64,000 nt of DNA from Mariprofundus sp. (lineage in GTDB: Bacteria; Pseudomonadota; Zetaproteobacteria; Mariprofundales; Mariprofundaceae). Shown here in pieces: positions 55,848 to 64,000 of the stretch. Position 1 is the first letter of the stretch. Each line of letters starts with the position of its first letter. The notes under the pieces were generated by a model. The model was not told where the DNA came from. It searched no databases and worked only from the letters and a program-made list of their open reading frames with translations. The stretch covers positions 28,428 through 92,427 of the forward strand of contig JAJFLE010000036.1 in NCBI GenBank assembly GCA_021772835.1, read 5' to 3'. Made by a program: the position numbers and the translations under genes.

Positions 55848-56231
55848 CTACTCCTGTTTATCACAGCTCTTGCAGCGGCCAAACATCGTTAACTGATGCC
55901 CGGTTAATACAAACCCACGCTCTTTGGCCGCGCTAAGCTGCAGTGCTTCAATAGTCTCATGAATAAACTCTTCGATATGCCCACACTCGGTACAGATCAT
56001 ATGGTCGTGATGGGCTTTGTCGGCACGTTCGTAACGTTTTTTATCGGCCAATTGAATAGAGTCCAGCAAACCAGCTGCTTCTAGAGCAGCAAGGCCTCTG
56101 TAAACTGTAGCGATGCCGACAGCCTGACCCGCATCGGACAGTGCGCGACTGACTTCATCGGCATCCCAGTGACGGTTGGATGCATTGATCAGGTCAAGAA
56201 TGGATTGTCTGTGTTGTGTGAGCCTTAACAT
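55848..56231 (-). CDS. fur: Ferric uptake regulator family protein (Fur)
   Basis: A 127-residue winged-helix repressor. The DNA-binding domain has VYRGLAALEAAGLL; the metal region has HHDHMICTECGHIEEF, and a C-terminal CKSCDK completes a possible zinc site. It blocks iron-uptake genes when bound to Fe(II). Length is short for Fur (about 148), within range for Fur/Zur/PerR relatives; context favours Fur. A canonical Fur box sits within its own promoter. It heads the fur-FTR1 operon. No Shine-Dalgarno is seen before the ATG. Confidence 0.9.
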   Translation of the reverse strand: MLRLTQHRQSILDLINASNRHWDADEVSRALSDAGQAVGIATVYRGLAALEAAGLLDSIQLADKKRYERADKAHHDHMICTECGHIEEFIHETIEALQLSAAKERGFVLTGHQLTMFGRCKSCDKQE

Positions 56232-56239
56232 GGGTACGA

Positions 56240-56267
56240 ATGATAATCATTATCGTTATCATGTAAA
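56240..56267 (-). promoter_or_regulatory. fur promoter with overlapping Fur box
   Basis: On the minus strand, TTTACA (-35, 56267-56262), 16 bases, then TATCAT (-10, 56245-56240). The spacer and -10 hold GATAACGATAATGATTATCA, a near match to the 19-bp Fur consensus. Repression would be autoregulatory and would include FTR1. The predicted start is only 2-3 bases before the ATG, so the message may be leaderless. Confidence 0.8.
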
Positions 56268-56304
56268 GGTGGAAAGTTTACGCCTTTTTTGCTGCTTGTC
56301 TCTA

Positions 56305-56338
56305 ATAAAAAAACATAGCCGAAAAAACTCCGGCCATG
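56305..56338 (-). terminator. Intrinsic terminator after csrA
   Basis: On the minus strand CATGGCCG pairs with CGGCTATG (one G-T pair), followed by TTTTTTTATT. It closes the exbB-exbD-lysC-csrA run 16 bases after the csrA stop and insulates the fur promoter. Confidence 0.88.
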
Positions 56339-56353
56339 CTGGGTTTGTTGTAA

Positions 56354-56542
56354 TCAGGTAGCTGCAGCTGGAATAGTACTGCTGTTATCCTCTGGCTCTA
56401 TACGCTCTTCGCGATTCACCCGAACATCTCGAGGAGCATCAATGCCTATGCGTACCTGGCCGCCCTTCACATTGAGCACCTGGATTTGAATATTGTCGCC
56501 AATAGCAATCGCTTCGCCCTTTTTTCGTGTCAGTATAAGCAT
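56354..56542 (-). CDS. csrA: Carbon storage regulator CsrA
   Basis: A 62-residue RNA-binding post-transcriptional regulator. It has [16 protein letters not shown], then [18 protein letters not shown], then the RNA-contacting [10 protein letters not shown]. CsrA dimers bind GGA motifs in leaders and block ribosomes, affecting motility, biofilm and carbon use. GGGAG lies 6 bases upstream of the ATG. It is 57 bp downstream of lysC and is ended by a clear terminator. Confidence 0.97.
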   Translation of the reverse strand: MLILTRKKGEAIAIGDNIQIQVLNVKGGQVRIGIDAPRDVRVNREERIEPEDNSSTIPAAAT

Positions 56543-56599
56543 AGATTCTCCCGTGCTTAACTTAATAGACTACTATCCAAAATAATGCAAGAAAAAGCC

Positions 56600-57826
56600 T
56601 CAGGTTGAATCTTTCGCAAGATCCAGGCCAAATGCACTGTGCAGAGCGCGAACGGCCAATTCGACATACTTCTCATCGACCACCACGGTCACTTTAATTT
56701 CGCTGGTAGTGATCATCTGAATGTTTACACCTTCATCAGCCAACACCTGGAACATCTTTTGCGCTACACCGGCATGAGAGCGCATGCCAACGCCAATCAC
56801 AGAAACCTTGGCAACGGTGTCATCACCTTTCAAATCGCGTGCTTCCATCGAATCACGCAACTTGGCCATAATCTCCATGGTCTTGTGATAATCGCTGCGC
56901 GGCACAGTAAAGGTCAGGTCGGTATGCCCATCTTCACTGACGTTCTGCACGATGACATCCACATTGATGCCAGCTTCAGCCACAGGGCCGAAGACATTGC
57001 TGGCTATGCCCGGATGATCAGGAATACCTACGATAGTGATTTTGGCCTCATCACGGTTGTAAGCCACACCTGAAATTTCTGCTCGTTCCATAGTTTCATC
57101 CTCTTTACTTACCATCGTTCCGGCAACCAGATCAAAACTGGAGCGCAAATGTATGGGCATCTGATAACGCATCGCCAACTCAACAGAGCGTGTCTGCAGA
57201 ACTTTCGCCCCAAGGGACGCGAATTCCAGCATCTCCTCATAGGAGATCTGATCTATTTTTCGGGCTTTGGAAACTATGCGTGGGTCCGTGGTGTAAACAC
57301 CGTCCACATCTGTATAGATATCACAAACATCAGCTTCTACAGCAATGGCCAGAGCAACCGCGGAAGTATCCGAACCACCCCGGCCAAGGGTGGTAATGTT
57401 GCCGCATTCATCGACACCCTGGAAACCTGTCACCACGGGCACCTCAAGTGCCACCATGCGCTCAATCAGGTGACCTGCCTCCACACCTCTGATGCGAGCA
57501 CGCACAAATTTCCCATCTGTTTTAAAGCCTGCCTGCGCACCATTCAATGAATAGGCGGCGATACCGCGCTTCTGCAGTTCAATGGCCAACAGTGCGGCAC
57601 TGACCTGCTCCCCGGTTGCCACCATCGCATCCAGCTCACGATCAGCCGGTCTGTCGGTAATCTGTTGAGCCAAACTGATCAGACGATTGGTTTCGCCGCT
57701 CATCGCGGAAACCACGACTGCAACCTGATTACCCCGCTTCAGCTCCGCCTGCACAATATCCGCAGTGCTGCGAATACGTTCCACGCTACCAACTGACGTG
57801 CCACCAAATTTCTGCACAATCCGCAT
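56600..57826 (-). CDS. lysC: Aspartate kinase LysC
   Basis: A 408-residue enzyme that phosphorylates L-aspartate, entering lysine, threonine and methionine synthesis. The N-terminus QKFGGTSVGSVERI, the catalytic region TLGRGGSDTSAVALA, and two C-terminal ACT domains (about 265-400) give feedback control by lysine and threonine. The length is that of the alpha-type stand-alone enzyme. The start overlaps the exbD stop by one base (TAATG), an unusual pairing with an energy-transducer gene. It lies upstream of csrA. Confidence 0.96.
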   Translation of the reverse strand: MRIVQKFGGTSVGSVERIRSTADIVQAELKRGNQVAVVVSAMSGETNRLISLAQQITDRPADRELDAMVATGEQVSAALLAIELQKRGIAAYSLNGAQAGFKTDGKFVRARIRGVEAGHLIERMVALEVPVVTGFQGVDECGNITTLGRGGSDTSAVALAIAVEADVCDIYTDVDGVYTTDPRIVSKARKIDQISYEEMLEFASLGAKVLQTRSVELAMRYQMPIHLRSSFDLVAGTMVSKEDETMERAEISGVAYNRDEAKITIVGIPDHPGIASNVFGPVAEAGINVDVIVQNVSEDGHTDLTFTVPRSDYHKTMEIMAKLRDSMEARDLKGDDTVAKVSVIGVGMRSHAGVAQKMFQVLADEGVNIQMITTSEIKVTVVVDEKYVELAVRALHSAFGLDLAKDST

Positions 57827-58245
57827 TATTGAGGCTCCTTATCACCGGTAGAAACAGTGGCAATACCGATTTTGCTCATTTCCAGGCCTCGCAAGGTATC
57901 AAGCACATAAACCACGCGTTTGTGACGTGCATCAGAATCAGCTCGCAACACCACCCTCACATTCGGATCACCTTTGGAAATATTGAGAATGCGTTTACGC
58001 AAATCAGCATCTTCCACCGCTTCATCCTGAACAAAAATTTGGCCTTTGGCATTGATACTGATGGATACTTTATTCACATCTTTCTGCTCAGCCGTTGCTT
58101 TGCTCGATGGCAAATCCAGCTTGAGCGTGGATGAGACATTAAAGCTCGTGGATACCATGAAAAAGATCAGCATCAAAAAAACAACGTCCACCAGTGGCGT
58201 AATATCCACCAGTAAATCCGAACGTTTTTTCTGACGCAATTTCAC
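57826..58245 (-). CDS. ExbD/TolR family energy-transducer protein
   Basis: A 139-residue inner-membrane protein. A basic N-terminus (KLRQKKRSD) precedes one membrane helix (about 18-38) with the essential Asp in TPLVDVVFLMLIFF. The periplasmic domain ends VSTGDKEPQ. It works with the TolQ/ExbB-type neighbour to use the proton gradient for TonB or TolA. No TonB or TolA gene is adjacent. The start overlaps the ExbB stop by four bases. The receptors at 15-20 kb need such a motor. Confidence 0.92.
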   Translation of the reverse strand: MKLRQKKRSDLLVDITPLVDVVFLMLIFFMVSTSFNVSSTLKLDLPSSKATAEQKDVNKVSISINAKGQIFVQDEAVEDADLRKRILNISKGDPNVRVVLRADSDARHKRVVYVLDTLRGLEMSKIGIATVSTGDKEPQ

Positions 58246-58850
58246 GAGCGTTCGCCTTTAAGCAGTTCAACAAAACGCAGTGCATGATGTTCGATTTCAA
58301 GCACAAAACGGTCCACGCGTGATTCATAATAGCGATAAGCCACAATCGACGGAATGGCCACCGACAGGCCGAATGCAGTGGTGTTCAGCGCTTTGGAAAT
58401 ACCACCGGCCAATACATCGGCCTTACCAACGCCTACAAGCGAAATCTGCTGGAACACTTCGATCATGCCGATCACCGTGCCAAGCAGACCCAGCAATGGC
58501 GCAATAGCAGCAATCACACCAAGCACGCCGATGAAACGATCCATATGTGCCACTTCCTGGCGTCCTGCTTCTTCCAAAATCTCTTTCATCACAGCACGGT
58601 GCACGCCGCGATTAGCCAGTGACACCCACAGGATACGGCTCATGGCAGTATTATGCTGCTTGCATGTTTCCATGGCAGTTTTCACATCACCATCACGCAC
58701 CGCCAGTTCAATCTTCTGTACTTCATCGAGCGGAATCACGACAGAACGACGCAAACTCCAGGCGCGCTCAAAAATGATAGTCAATGACAGGATTGAAGCC
58801 GCCAGCAGTATATACATCACTGCTCCGCCCTGTTGAATAAACTCAAACAC
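58242..58850 (-). CDS. MotA/TolQ/ExbB family proton channel protein
   Basis: A 202-residue inner-membrane protein with three membrane segments (about 12-30, 110-135, 155-180). The family motif VIAAIAPLLGLLGTVIGMIEVF precedes the third segment, GGISKALNTTAFGLSVAIP. It forms the pentameric channel around ExbD/TolR. The start is a GTG with GGAGG upstream. ExbB and TolQ cannot be separated by sequence alone; the lack of tolA, tolB or pal nearby favours ExbB. Confidence 0.92.
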   Translation of the reverse strand: MFEFIQQGGAVMYILLAASILSLTIIFERAWSLRRSVVIPLDEVQKIELAVRDGDVKTAMETCKQHNTAMSRILWVSLANRGVHRAVMKEILEEAGRQEVAHMDRFIGVLGVIAAIAPLLGLLGTVIGMIEVFQQISLVGVGKADVLAGGISKALNTTAFGLSVAIPSIVAYRYYESRVDRFVLEIEHHALRFVELLKGERS

Positions 58851-58998
58851 TCAAACCTCCATGCGCAGCAACCTTGTGCTGCCCACCGCTTTGCTTTTTT
58901 GCCATATATATGAATGGCGGCAATTATGGGTATGCAACCACAAGATGTCACCCATCGACCAATAAAACATGACTGATTTATTTTTCATGAGCTGAACA

Positions 58999-61420
58999 TC
59001 AGTCAGTATGCATTTCCTGCCACCACTCACGGGCCATGTCCCGCCGCGATTTCTGCTGTGGCCGCCACTGTACCAAACCCAATCCCGGATCAGACGAATC
59101 AAGCTTTACCATCACTGCACCTTCACTGCTATTTTTCACCACAGAACCGGCAGCCTGATAAGTCGCTACCACCTGTTTATTGGGGAATCCGTATCGATTA
59201 GCAAACCCGGCCTGCGCCACTACCAAGCCGGGCGACAGCGCCTCAACAAAAGCATCATGGCTCGATGTGCGACTGCCATGATGCGGCATCAGCATCATAT
59301 CCACTTTTTCCAGACCATAGGCCAACATCATTTTTTCTGCAGAGAGTTCAACATCTCCCGGCCATAACAACATGTTACCATTGATTTCAACGCGCAATAC
59401 CAGCGATGTATTATTTTTATTCGATGGTGCGAAGCCTCGCGGTGGCCACAAAATTGAAATATCATAAGCAGCACCGGCAACATGGTCGCCTTTGGCCAGC
59501 CTCCTGATTGCAATATCAGCCCCCGCTGCATAATCGAGAATCGCTTTGACCGAGTCTTTTTACATAAGCGGATGGCACATCAGGAAGCCATATCTCATCA
59601 ACACGATTCATAGCCTGCATCAGCGACATAGCGCCGCCAAGATGATCAGACTGTGCATGACTTAAGACAAGTTTATTCACATGGGAAAACCCGAGACTGC
59701 GCAGGCCTGTGGCAACGGTAGTGCCGCCGTTAAATTGGCTGCCACGCCGCCCTGGCGCGTCAACAACCAACACTTCATCCTCTGGCAACAGCAGTGCAGA
59801 AGAAGCCCCCTGACCCACATCCCAGACGATCCAGGTTGGTTTCTGAATGTGATTTTCGGACAATACCGCCGTCAGGTAAAACATCAGCACGATTATCATC
59901 GCTGCACCGGCCCACAGGTAAATACCTTTGAACAGTAACCAGCAGCTCACAGCCAAACCTGAAACGTAAAACAAGCCCAACCAGAATGGCGGAGCTACCG
60001 CCCACAGCTCTCCAAATGGTAAAGCCACCAGCCATTGCAACGCAACTATGCCCAGTTCAACTGCCCAGCTACTCAAAGCCATCAGTGTGGATGCCATAGC
60101 TTGCAGGCCCAATAGGGCTGATAGCTCTCCCGACAATGCCAACGGCAAAACAAGCAGCCCATAAAGTGGCACAAGCAGCAGATTTGCAGGCAGGCTGTAA
60201 ACTGGAATTCGGCCGAACGTAGACACAATCAAAGGCAGTGTTGCCAGCGTAGCAATCAACGAGACCCATAGCAGAATCCGTACAGCTCCGAGAAGCCGCC
60301 TCCCAGCGGATTCATCCCGCTCTTTCCTGCCCGCAAAACCTGTCCAGAACAGAATAGCTGCAGTCGCAACAAAAGATAACCAGAGTGATAGTGATACCAC
60401 GGCGGAAGCATCAATCAAAAGAATCAAAGCCAATGCTGCCAGTAGCGTATTGATCGGTTGCATACGCGAGGCAAGCAGCCACGCCAGCACACCGGCCGCC
60501 AGCATGAACAGTGCACGCTGGGCAGGAAGAGGAAGCCCTGCAATCACAGCATAAGCCACAGCGGCAAGGAACCCACCTGCCATGGCCAGTTTACGTACAG
60601 GATAATGCACAATCCAGGCTTCGCGGCGCGTTAAACACCACCAAAACAAGGCAAACACGCAGGATGCCACCATACCGACATGCATGCCTGATATGGCCAG
60701 CAGATGAGCAGCACCCGTGGCTGAAAAACTCCGGTTCACCTCCACATCAACCTGACTTCGATCACCCAGTAGAATGGCATGCAATACCCCGGCTGCGCGG
60801 GAATCTGTTTCTGCAATAGCTGCCCGGACTGAACTGCGCATCTGATCCAGCCAGCCATTTTTATCACCCAATACCTGTACGTTTCCCTTGATGCTGCCAA
60901 TCAGGGCGATGCCCTGATCGAAACACCATGCCTGATAATCAAAACTACCGGGATTCAGATAATTGCGCGGCAATCGCCAGGAAACAGTTGCCTCGATGCT
61001 TTGCCCTGGCTGAAGCAGGTGCTGCTGCTTGCCGTAACTATAAAGCAGGGCTTTGCCGCCGGAAAATTCGCCATCGCTGCGAGAAATATGGCTGACAAGC
61101 AGACGGGAATATCGATCATACCTCTCCACCCTTTCAATCGTGCTCGAAATGAGCACATTCTTATTCAACCAGCTCTCATCAACTGCAACAGCGCGGGCAT
61201 CGAGCATGAGATCGGCGGTTCCCCAGAGTCCGCCTGTCACAAGCAGCAGCAGAACAGTCTTTTTTTTCAGATAGAGCAAAACAACGGAACCTACAGACAT
61301 AAAAAGCAGTGAACCGAACGGGCTAAACAAATCACTGCGCGAAAGTGCAAGCCCGACTACCCATGCCGTCACCGGCCACAATAACGGCAACTGTCTGAAT
61401 TTGAGCAACAATATGTCCAT
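58999..61420 (-). pseudogene. comEC: ComEC/Rec2 DNA-uptake channel, interrupted by a one-base frameshift
   Basis: The first 634 codons (61420-59516) cover the DUF4131 part, the membrane Competence domain (about ten segments) and the start of a metallo-beta-lactamase domain (VWDVGQGASS, LSHAQSDHLGG). The frame then stops. From about 59520, another frame continues as ADIAIRRLAKG, ILWPPRGF, NNTSLVLRV and LMPHHGSRTSS to the end at 58999. The break is at GGGGG (plus 59520-59524): with four Gs the two parts join perfectly. The intact protein would be about 805 residues and would carry single-stranded DNA across the inner membrane. Sequencing error, phase variation and true loss are all possible. 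Confidence 0.88.
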
Positions 61421-61457
61421 GGCAGCTCCCGAGGAGTGCCAACTGACAGATTCTGCT

Positions 61458-62543
61458 CTATTCGGGATAGGCCACCCTACCGCGAATCATCTGATCATTG
61501 CCGAGCACCTTTCGTTCGATCTGATCCAGACGAATCGCCTGTGAAATCGTTTCCACACCGTGGCCACCCCACAGGCTCACTGCATCGCGGCCGCCGATGA
61601 TTATCGGTGCCTGATAAAGCACCAATTCATCGGTAAATTTCGCATCCAGAAATGAGGCATGCAGGGCACCGCCCCCCTCCAGCATAAGCTGCAGGCGACC
61701 GTCTTCAGCCAAATGTTTGAGTATCGACAGCAGGCTGTCCGCCCTTACTATCTCAATGCCCGCATCCTGCCACTGCTTCGCATATTCATTGATACTGCGC
61801 ACATAGAAGCGGCTCGGTGCCTCATCGGAGAGCAGTTTGCAATGCGGGTCAAACACCGGCGTATCAAAACAGAGAGCCACTCTGAGCGGGACATCACCAA
61901 CCTGCTCGGCATCACGCACAGTTAACGATGGATCATCATCCTTGAGCGTTCCAGCTCCGACGATGATGGCATCGCTGACAGCACGAATAGCGTGCGCATG
62001 GGCGCGTGATTCCGGACCGGATATCCATTGTGAATGATGTGTGCGTGTTGCCAGCTTGCCATCCAGCGACATGGCCGCCTTGCCGATCACATAAGGACGT
62101 CCGGTTTTTATATAATGAAAGAACGGGCGATTGAGTTCATCGGCCTCATCACGCAGCACGCCATCGGTGACTTCGATATGTAAAGCCTGCAGCACTTTTT
62201 TGCCACCGGCCATTGCAGGGTTGGGATCGGATGAGGCATAAACCACATGTTTGACACCGGCGCTTTCGATCGCAGCCGTGCATGCCGGTGTGCGCCCGTG
62301 TGCAGCACACGGCTCCAGCGTCACATAGATCGTGCCGCCACGGGCCCTCGCGCCCGCCTGTTGCAGCGCCATCACTTCGGCATGCGGGCCACCCGGCCTT
62401 TCATGCCAGCCTTCACCGACAATCTCGCCATGATTCACCACCACAGCGCCGACGCGCGGATTCGGGTGTGTTGTGCCAATGCCTCGTTTCGCCAGTTCAA
62501 TGGCGCGCGACATCAAGGCTTCAGATTGTTGACTCACTTCCAC
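61458..62543 (-). CDS. ribD: Bifunctional riboflavin-pathway deaminase/reductase RibD
   Basis: A 361-residue enzyme. The N-terminal cytidine-deaminase-like domain (about 1-145) has the zinc motif HAEVMAL and PCAAHGRTPAC. The C-terminal reductase domain has GKAAMSLDGKLAT and a nucleotide-binding LMLEGGGALHASF. It converts the pyrimidine intermediate of riboflavin synthesis in two steps. It is 37 bp upstream of comEC. No other rib gene is in the window. Confidence 0.96.
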   Translation of the reverse strand: MEVSQQSEALMSRAIELAKRGIGTTHPNPRVGAVVVNHGEIVGEGWHERPGGPHAEVMALQQAGARARGGTIYVTLEPCAAHGRTPACTAAIESAGVKHVVYASSDPNPAMAGGKKVLQALHIEVTDGVLRDEADELNRPFFHYIKTGRPYVIGKAAMSLDGKLATRTHHSQWISGPESRAHAHAIRAVSDAIIVGAGTLKDDDPSLTVRDAEQVGDVPLRVALCFDTPVFDPHCKLLSDEAPSRFYVRSINEYAKQWQDAGIEIVRADSLLSILKHLAEDGRLQLMLEGGGALHASFLDAKFTDELVLYQAPIIIGGRDAVSLWGGHGVETISQAIRLDQIERKVLGNDQMIRGRVAYPE

Positions 62544-62604
62544 GCTGAATATCCTTCCAATCGGTAAGATTTATTCTTCCTGATTGCAAGCATAGTATAT
62601 GCAC

Positions 62605-63369
62605 ATGCTAATTGTCATCTCACCCGCAAAAAAACTTGAATACAGCAAGCCGGCGCCCACGGCCGAATTCACGCAACCGCAGCTTCTCGACAAAGCGGCT
62701 GAGCTGATTGCCATCATGCGCGACAAGGACAGTTTCGAGATTGCAGACCTGATGAAACTCTCTATGAAACTGGCTGATCTGAATATGCAGCGTTATCAGG
62801 ACTGGCATGCACCTTTCACACCGGAGAATGCCAAACAGGCAATCTTCGCCTTTTCAGGTGATGTCTATCAGGGGCTGGATGCCGCCAGTTTGAGTGCAGA
62901 TGATATCAGTTTTGCACAAAACCACCTGCGCATCCTCTCCGGTCTCTACGGCCTGTTGCGACCACTGGACCTGATGCAGCCCTACCGCCTGGAGATGGGC
63001 ACAAGGCTTGCCGGTGAGCATGGCCGCAACCTTTACGAGTTCTGGGGCACTACGATTACAAATGCCGTCAATGAGACTCTCGCCACACAGGGTGACGACG
63101 TCCTGATCAACCTGGCATCGAGCGAATATTTCAGTTCGGTTCAAACATCCGATATCAAGGGACGCATCATCACACCTGTATTCAAGGAGTTGCGTGACGA
63201 TAAATACCGCATCATCAGCTTCAATGCCAAAAAAGCGCGCGGATTCATGAGTCGTTTTATTATCGAAAATAAACTGTCTGACCCGGAACAGCTCAAAGCA
63301 TTCGATGTCGCCGATTATGCATTCAATCCCGATCTTTCATCAGCCGATGAATTCGTTTTCACCAGATAA
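62605..63369 (+). CDS. yaaA: Peroxide stress protein YaaA (DUF328)
   Basis: A protein of about 254 residues. The N-terminus LIVISPAKKLEY, the segment AIFAFSGDVYQGLDA, and the C-terminal KKARGFMSRFII are conserved marks of the family. In E. coli YaaA lowers intracellular free iron during hydrogen-peroxide stress and binds DNA. The start may be 62599 (two residues more); neither has a clear ribosome-binding site. It is divergent from ribD. It fits the iron theme of the window. Confidence 0.93.
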   Translation: MLIVISPAKKLEYSKPAPTAEFTQPQLLDKAAELIAIMRDKDSFEIADLMKLSMKLADLNMQRYQDWHAPFTPENAKQAIFAFSGDVYQGLDAASLSADDISFAQNHLRILSGLYGLLRPLDLMQPYRLEMGTRLAGEHGRNLYEFWGTTITNAVNETLATQGDDVLINLASSEYFSSVQTSDIKGRIITPVFKELRDDKYRIISFNAKKARGFMSRFIIENKLSDPEQLKAFDVADYAFNPDLSSADEFVFTR

Positions 63370-63395
63370 CATAACGAAACTGATTGGCCGCCTCC

Positions 63396-63766
63396 GGCCT
63401 ATTCTGTTGAAAAACTCGGTTCTGACTTGAGGTTAACTCCCAACCGACCCTGAGTTTGAGAGTTTCATTCTATCCAACCGCCTTCTTTTGGATTGATTGA
63501 GCAAGCGGTTTTGTTTTATTCGCCTTTATGCATGGCCTATAACTCTTTTCGTTGGTATCGGTGAGCACCATTGCGCCATTCTTCGTAGATTCTGGGCAGT
63601 GGCCGCCAGCAAGAATTCATCTTGCGCACCACTCAAGCCACTCAGTCGCAAACGATCCAGATTTAGGATGCGTTTGAGATGAGCAAAAAGCATCTCCACC
63701 TTCTTTCGGTCTTTGCGTGACTGTTTATATGCATCTGTTTTAGCAATGGCTCTTGCCACATCACGG
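63396..63766 (-). mobile_element. Remnant of an IS1182-like insertion sequence (terminal part only)
   Basis: The right portion of an IS is left. It has an end of the type GGCCTATTCTGTTG followed by AAAAACTCGG (63396-63419), common in this IS group, then a non-coding stretch, then the 3' end of the transposase. The rest is missing: at 63767 the sequence becomes GAATTACGGTGACAG repeats. It accounts for most of the 63370-63838 gap. Confidence 0.65.
63526..63766 (-). pseudogene. Transposase C-terminal fragment (IS1182-like DDE)
   Basis: About 79 codons run from RDVARAIAKT through KKVEMLFAHLKRIL, LDRLRLSGLSGAQDEF and LLAATAQNLRRMA to the stop. This is the conserved C-terminus of IS1182-group transposases, including the Glu of the DDE triad region. 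The upstream part (catalytic Asp residues and DNA-binding domain) is missing, replaced by repeat sequence, so it is not active. The frame continues into the repeats, which only looks like a longer gene. Confidence 0.85.
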
Positions 63767-63817
63767 GAATTACGGTGACAGGAATTACGAATTACGGTGA
63801 CAGAATTACGGTGACAG
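63767..63817. repeat. Three copies of GAATTACGGTGACAG at the RAYT-transposase end
   Basis: Copies lie at 63767-63781, 63789-63803 and 63803-63817, with an extra GAATTAC between the first two. The third is followed by TTTACTAAAT. This consensus (GGAATTACGGTGACAGTTTACT) often flanks REP-associated Y1 transposase genes in proteobacteria, from memory. Here it sits between the IS scrap and the end of such a gene. Confidence 0.85.
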
Positions 63818-63838
63818 TTTACTAAATACACTTAACTT

Positions 63839-64000
63839 TCATCCGCTATCTTTTTTTGGCCCGCGCTTCTGGGGCTTTAGCTGTCGGCCTGTAAGTATCT
63901 CGAGCTTTTCAACCCACTGATCAGTGCCCAAGGGGCGACCTGTTGTTTCTGACTGGCGAAGCACTCTAAAAGCTTCCGCTTCCCCCTTATCCTGATCAAG
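63839..64000 (-). CDS. REP-associated tyrosine (Y1/RAYT) transposase, C-terminal part; N-terminus off the window
   Basis: The minus strand reads open from the window edge for 53 codons to a TGA at 63839. The end is RVLRQSETTGRPLGTDQWV, then LEILTGRQLKPQKRGPKK. The pattern TGRPLG-x(4)-W/F-x(3)-LE-x-L-x-GR-x-L-x(2)-x-KRGPKK is typical of the C-terminus of RAYT/TnpA_REP proteins. These act on REP-like palindromes. The catalytic HUH and Tyr are outside the window, so activity cannot be judged. Confidence 0.8.
   Translation of the reverse strand, partial: LDQDKGEAEAFRVLRQSETTGRPLGTDQWVEKLEILTGRQLKPQKRGPKKDSG

Noticed and set aside
58870..58925. Short hairpin TGCCAT / ATGGCG upstream of exbB
   Set aside because: Only a 5-6 bp stem with an A/T loop and no proper T-run; compatible with chance. 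The 58851-58998 gap otherwise shows nothing clear.
63526..63831. 101-codon frame as a complete small gene
   Set aside because: The first 22 codons are just the GAATTACGGTGACAG repeats read in frame; only the rest matches a transposase, so it is a fragment.

Overview
This 64 kb window is ordinary chromosomal DNA of a Gram-negative, diderm proteobacterium. It has lipoproteins with lipoboxes, TonB-dependent receptors, an ExbB/ExbD pair and beta-barrel proteins ending in Phe. GC looks close to 50%. The mixture of gamma/beta-type housekeeping genes with iron and copper handling, a haem-binding cyclic-di-GMP synthase and a Fur-boxed iron permease would fit a Zetaproteobacterium (Mariprofundus-like). 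That placement is an impression and I cannot test it here. No rRNA, tRNA or CRISPR array was seen.

Layout. 1-7 kb (minus): mutS - DUF4156 lipoprotein - glnD - patatin lipase - MurU-like nucleotidyltransferase, tightly coupled. 7-13 kb: lspA and an EamA transporter (plus), then divergent lon/htpX around a shared heat-shock-like promoter region, then a CinA-N protein. 13-15.6 kb (minus): a complete AmmeMemoRadiSam B-A-radical SAM cassette. 15.6-23.1 kb (minus): a periplasmic YfiR protein, a CHASE8-like hybrid histidine kinase and two TonB-dependent receptors. 23.3-30.5 kb (minus): murA-hisG-hisD-hisC-hisB-hisH-hisA-hisF, ended by a hairpin terminator. 30.6-38.5 kb: a haem-c/GGDEF protein, thrB, a second hybrid kinase behind a 21-codon leader ORF, folE, a histidine phosphatase and a DUF992 protein. 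38.5-44.3 kb: a POTRA/SPOR-like/POTRA protein of unusual architecture, a WrbA-like flavoprotein, acnA with a strong terminator, and a lipoprotein. 44.4-50.2 kb: ftsY and a copper cluster (PCu(A)C, a 13-cysteine Csp, a Met-rich outer-membrane protein, a His/Cys-rich secreted protein) divergent from TlpA- and DsbC-like thiol-disulfide proteins. 50.2-53.1 kb: a deleted rph remnant fused to rdgB, a family-5 uracil-DNA glycosylase, a small barrel protein and a lytic transglycosylase. 53.1-62.5 kb (minus): proS; fur-FTR1 under a Fur box; csrA, lysC, exbD, exbB; a frameshifted comEC; ribD. 62.6-64 kb: yaaA, then a scrap of an IS1182-like transposase cut by repeats next to the C-terminus of a REP-associated (Y1/RAYT) transposase running off the window.

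How the genes work together. Metal handling recurs: receptors with an ExbB/ExbD motor, a Fur-controlled permease, and periplasmic copper storage with disulfide repair. Signalling is also dense: two hybrid kinases, a redox-type diguanylate cyclase and CsrA. The most promising unusual items are the YfiR/CHASE8-kinase/receptor module, the POTRA-SPOR-POTRA protein, the haem/cysteine-rich diguanylate cyclase, the copper cluster, the rph deletion scar and the single-base comEC frameshift.
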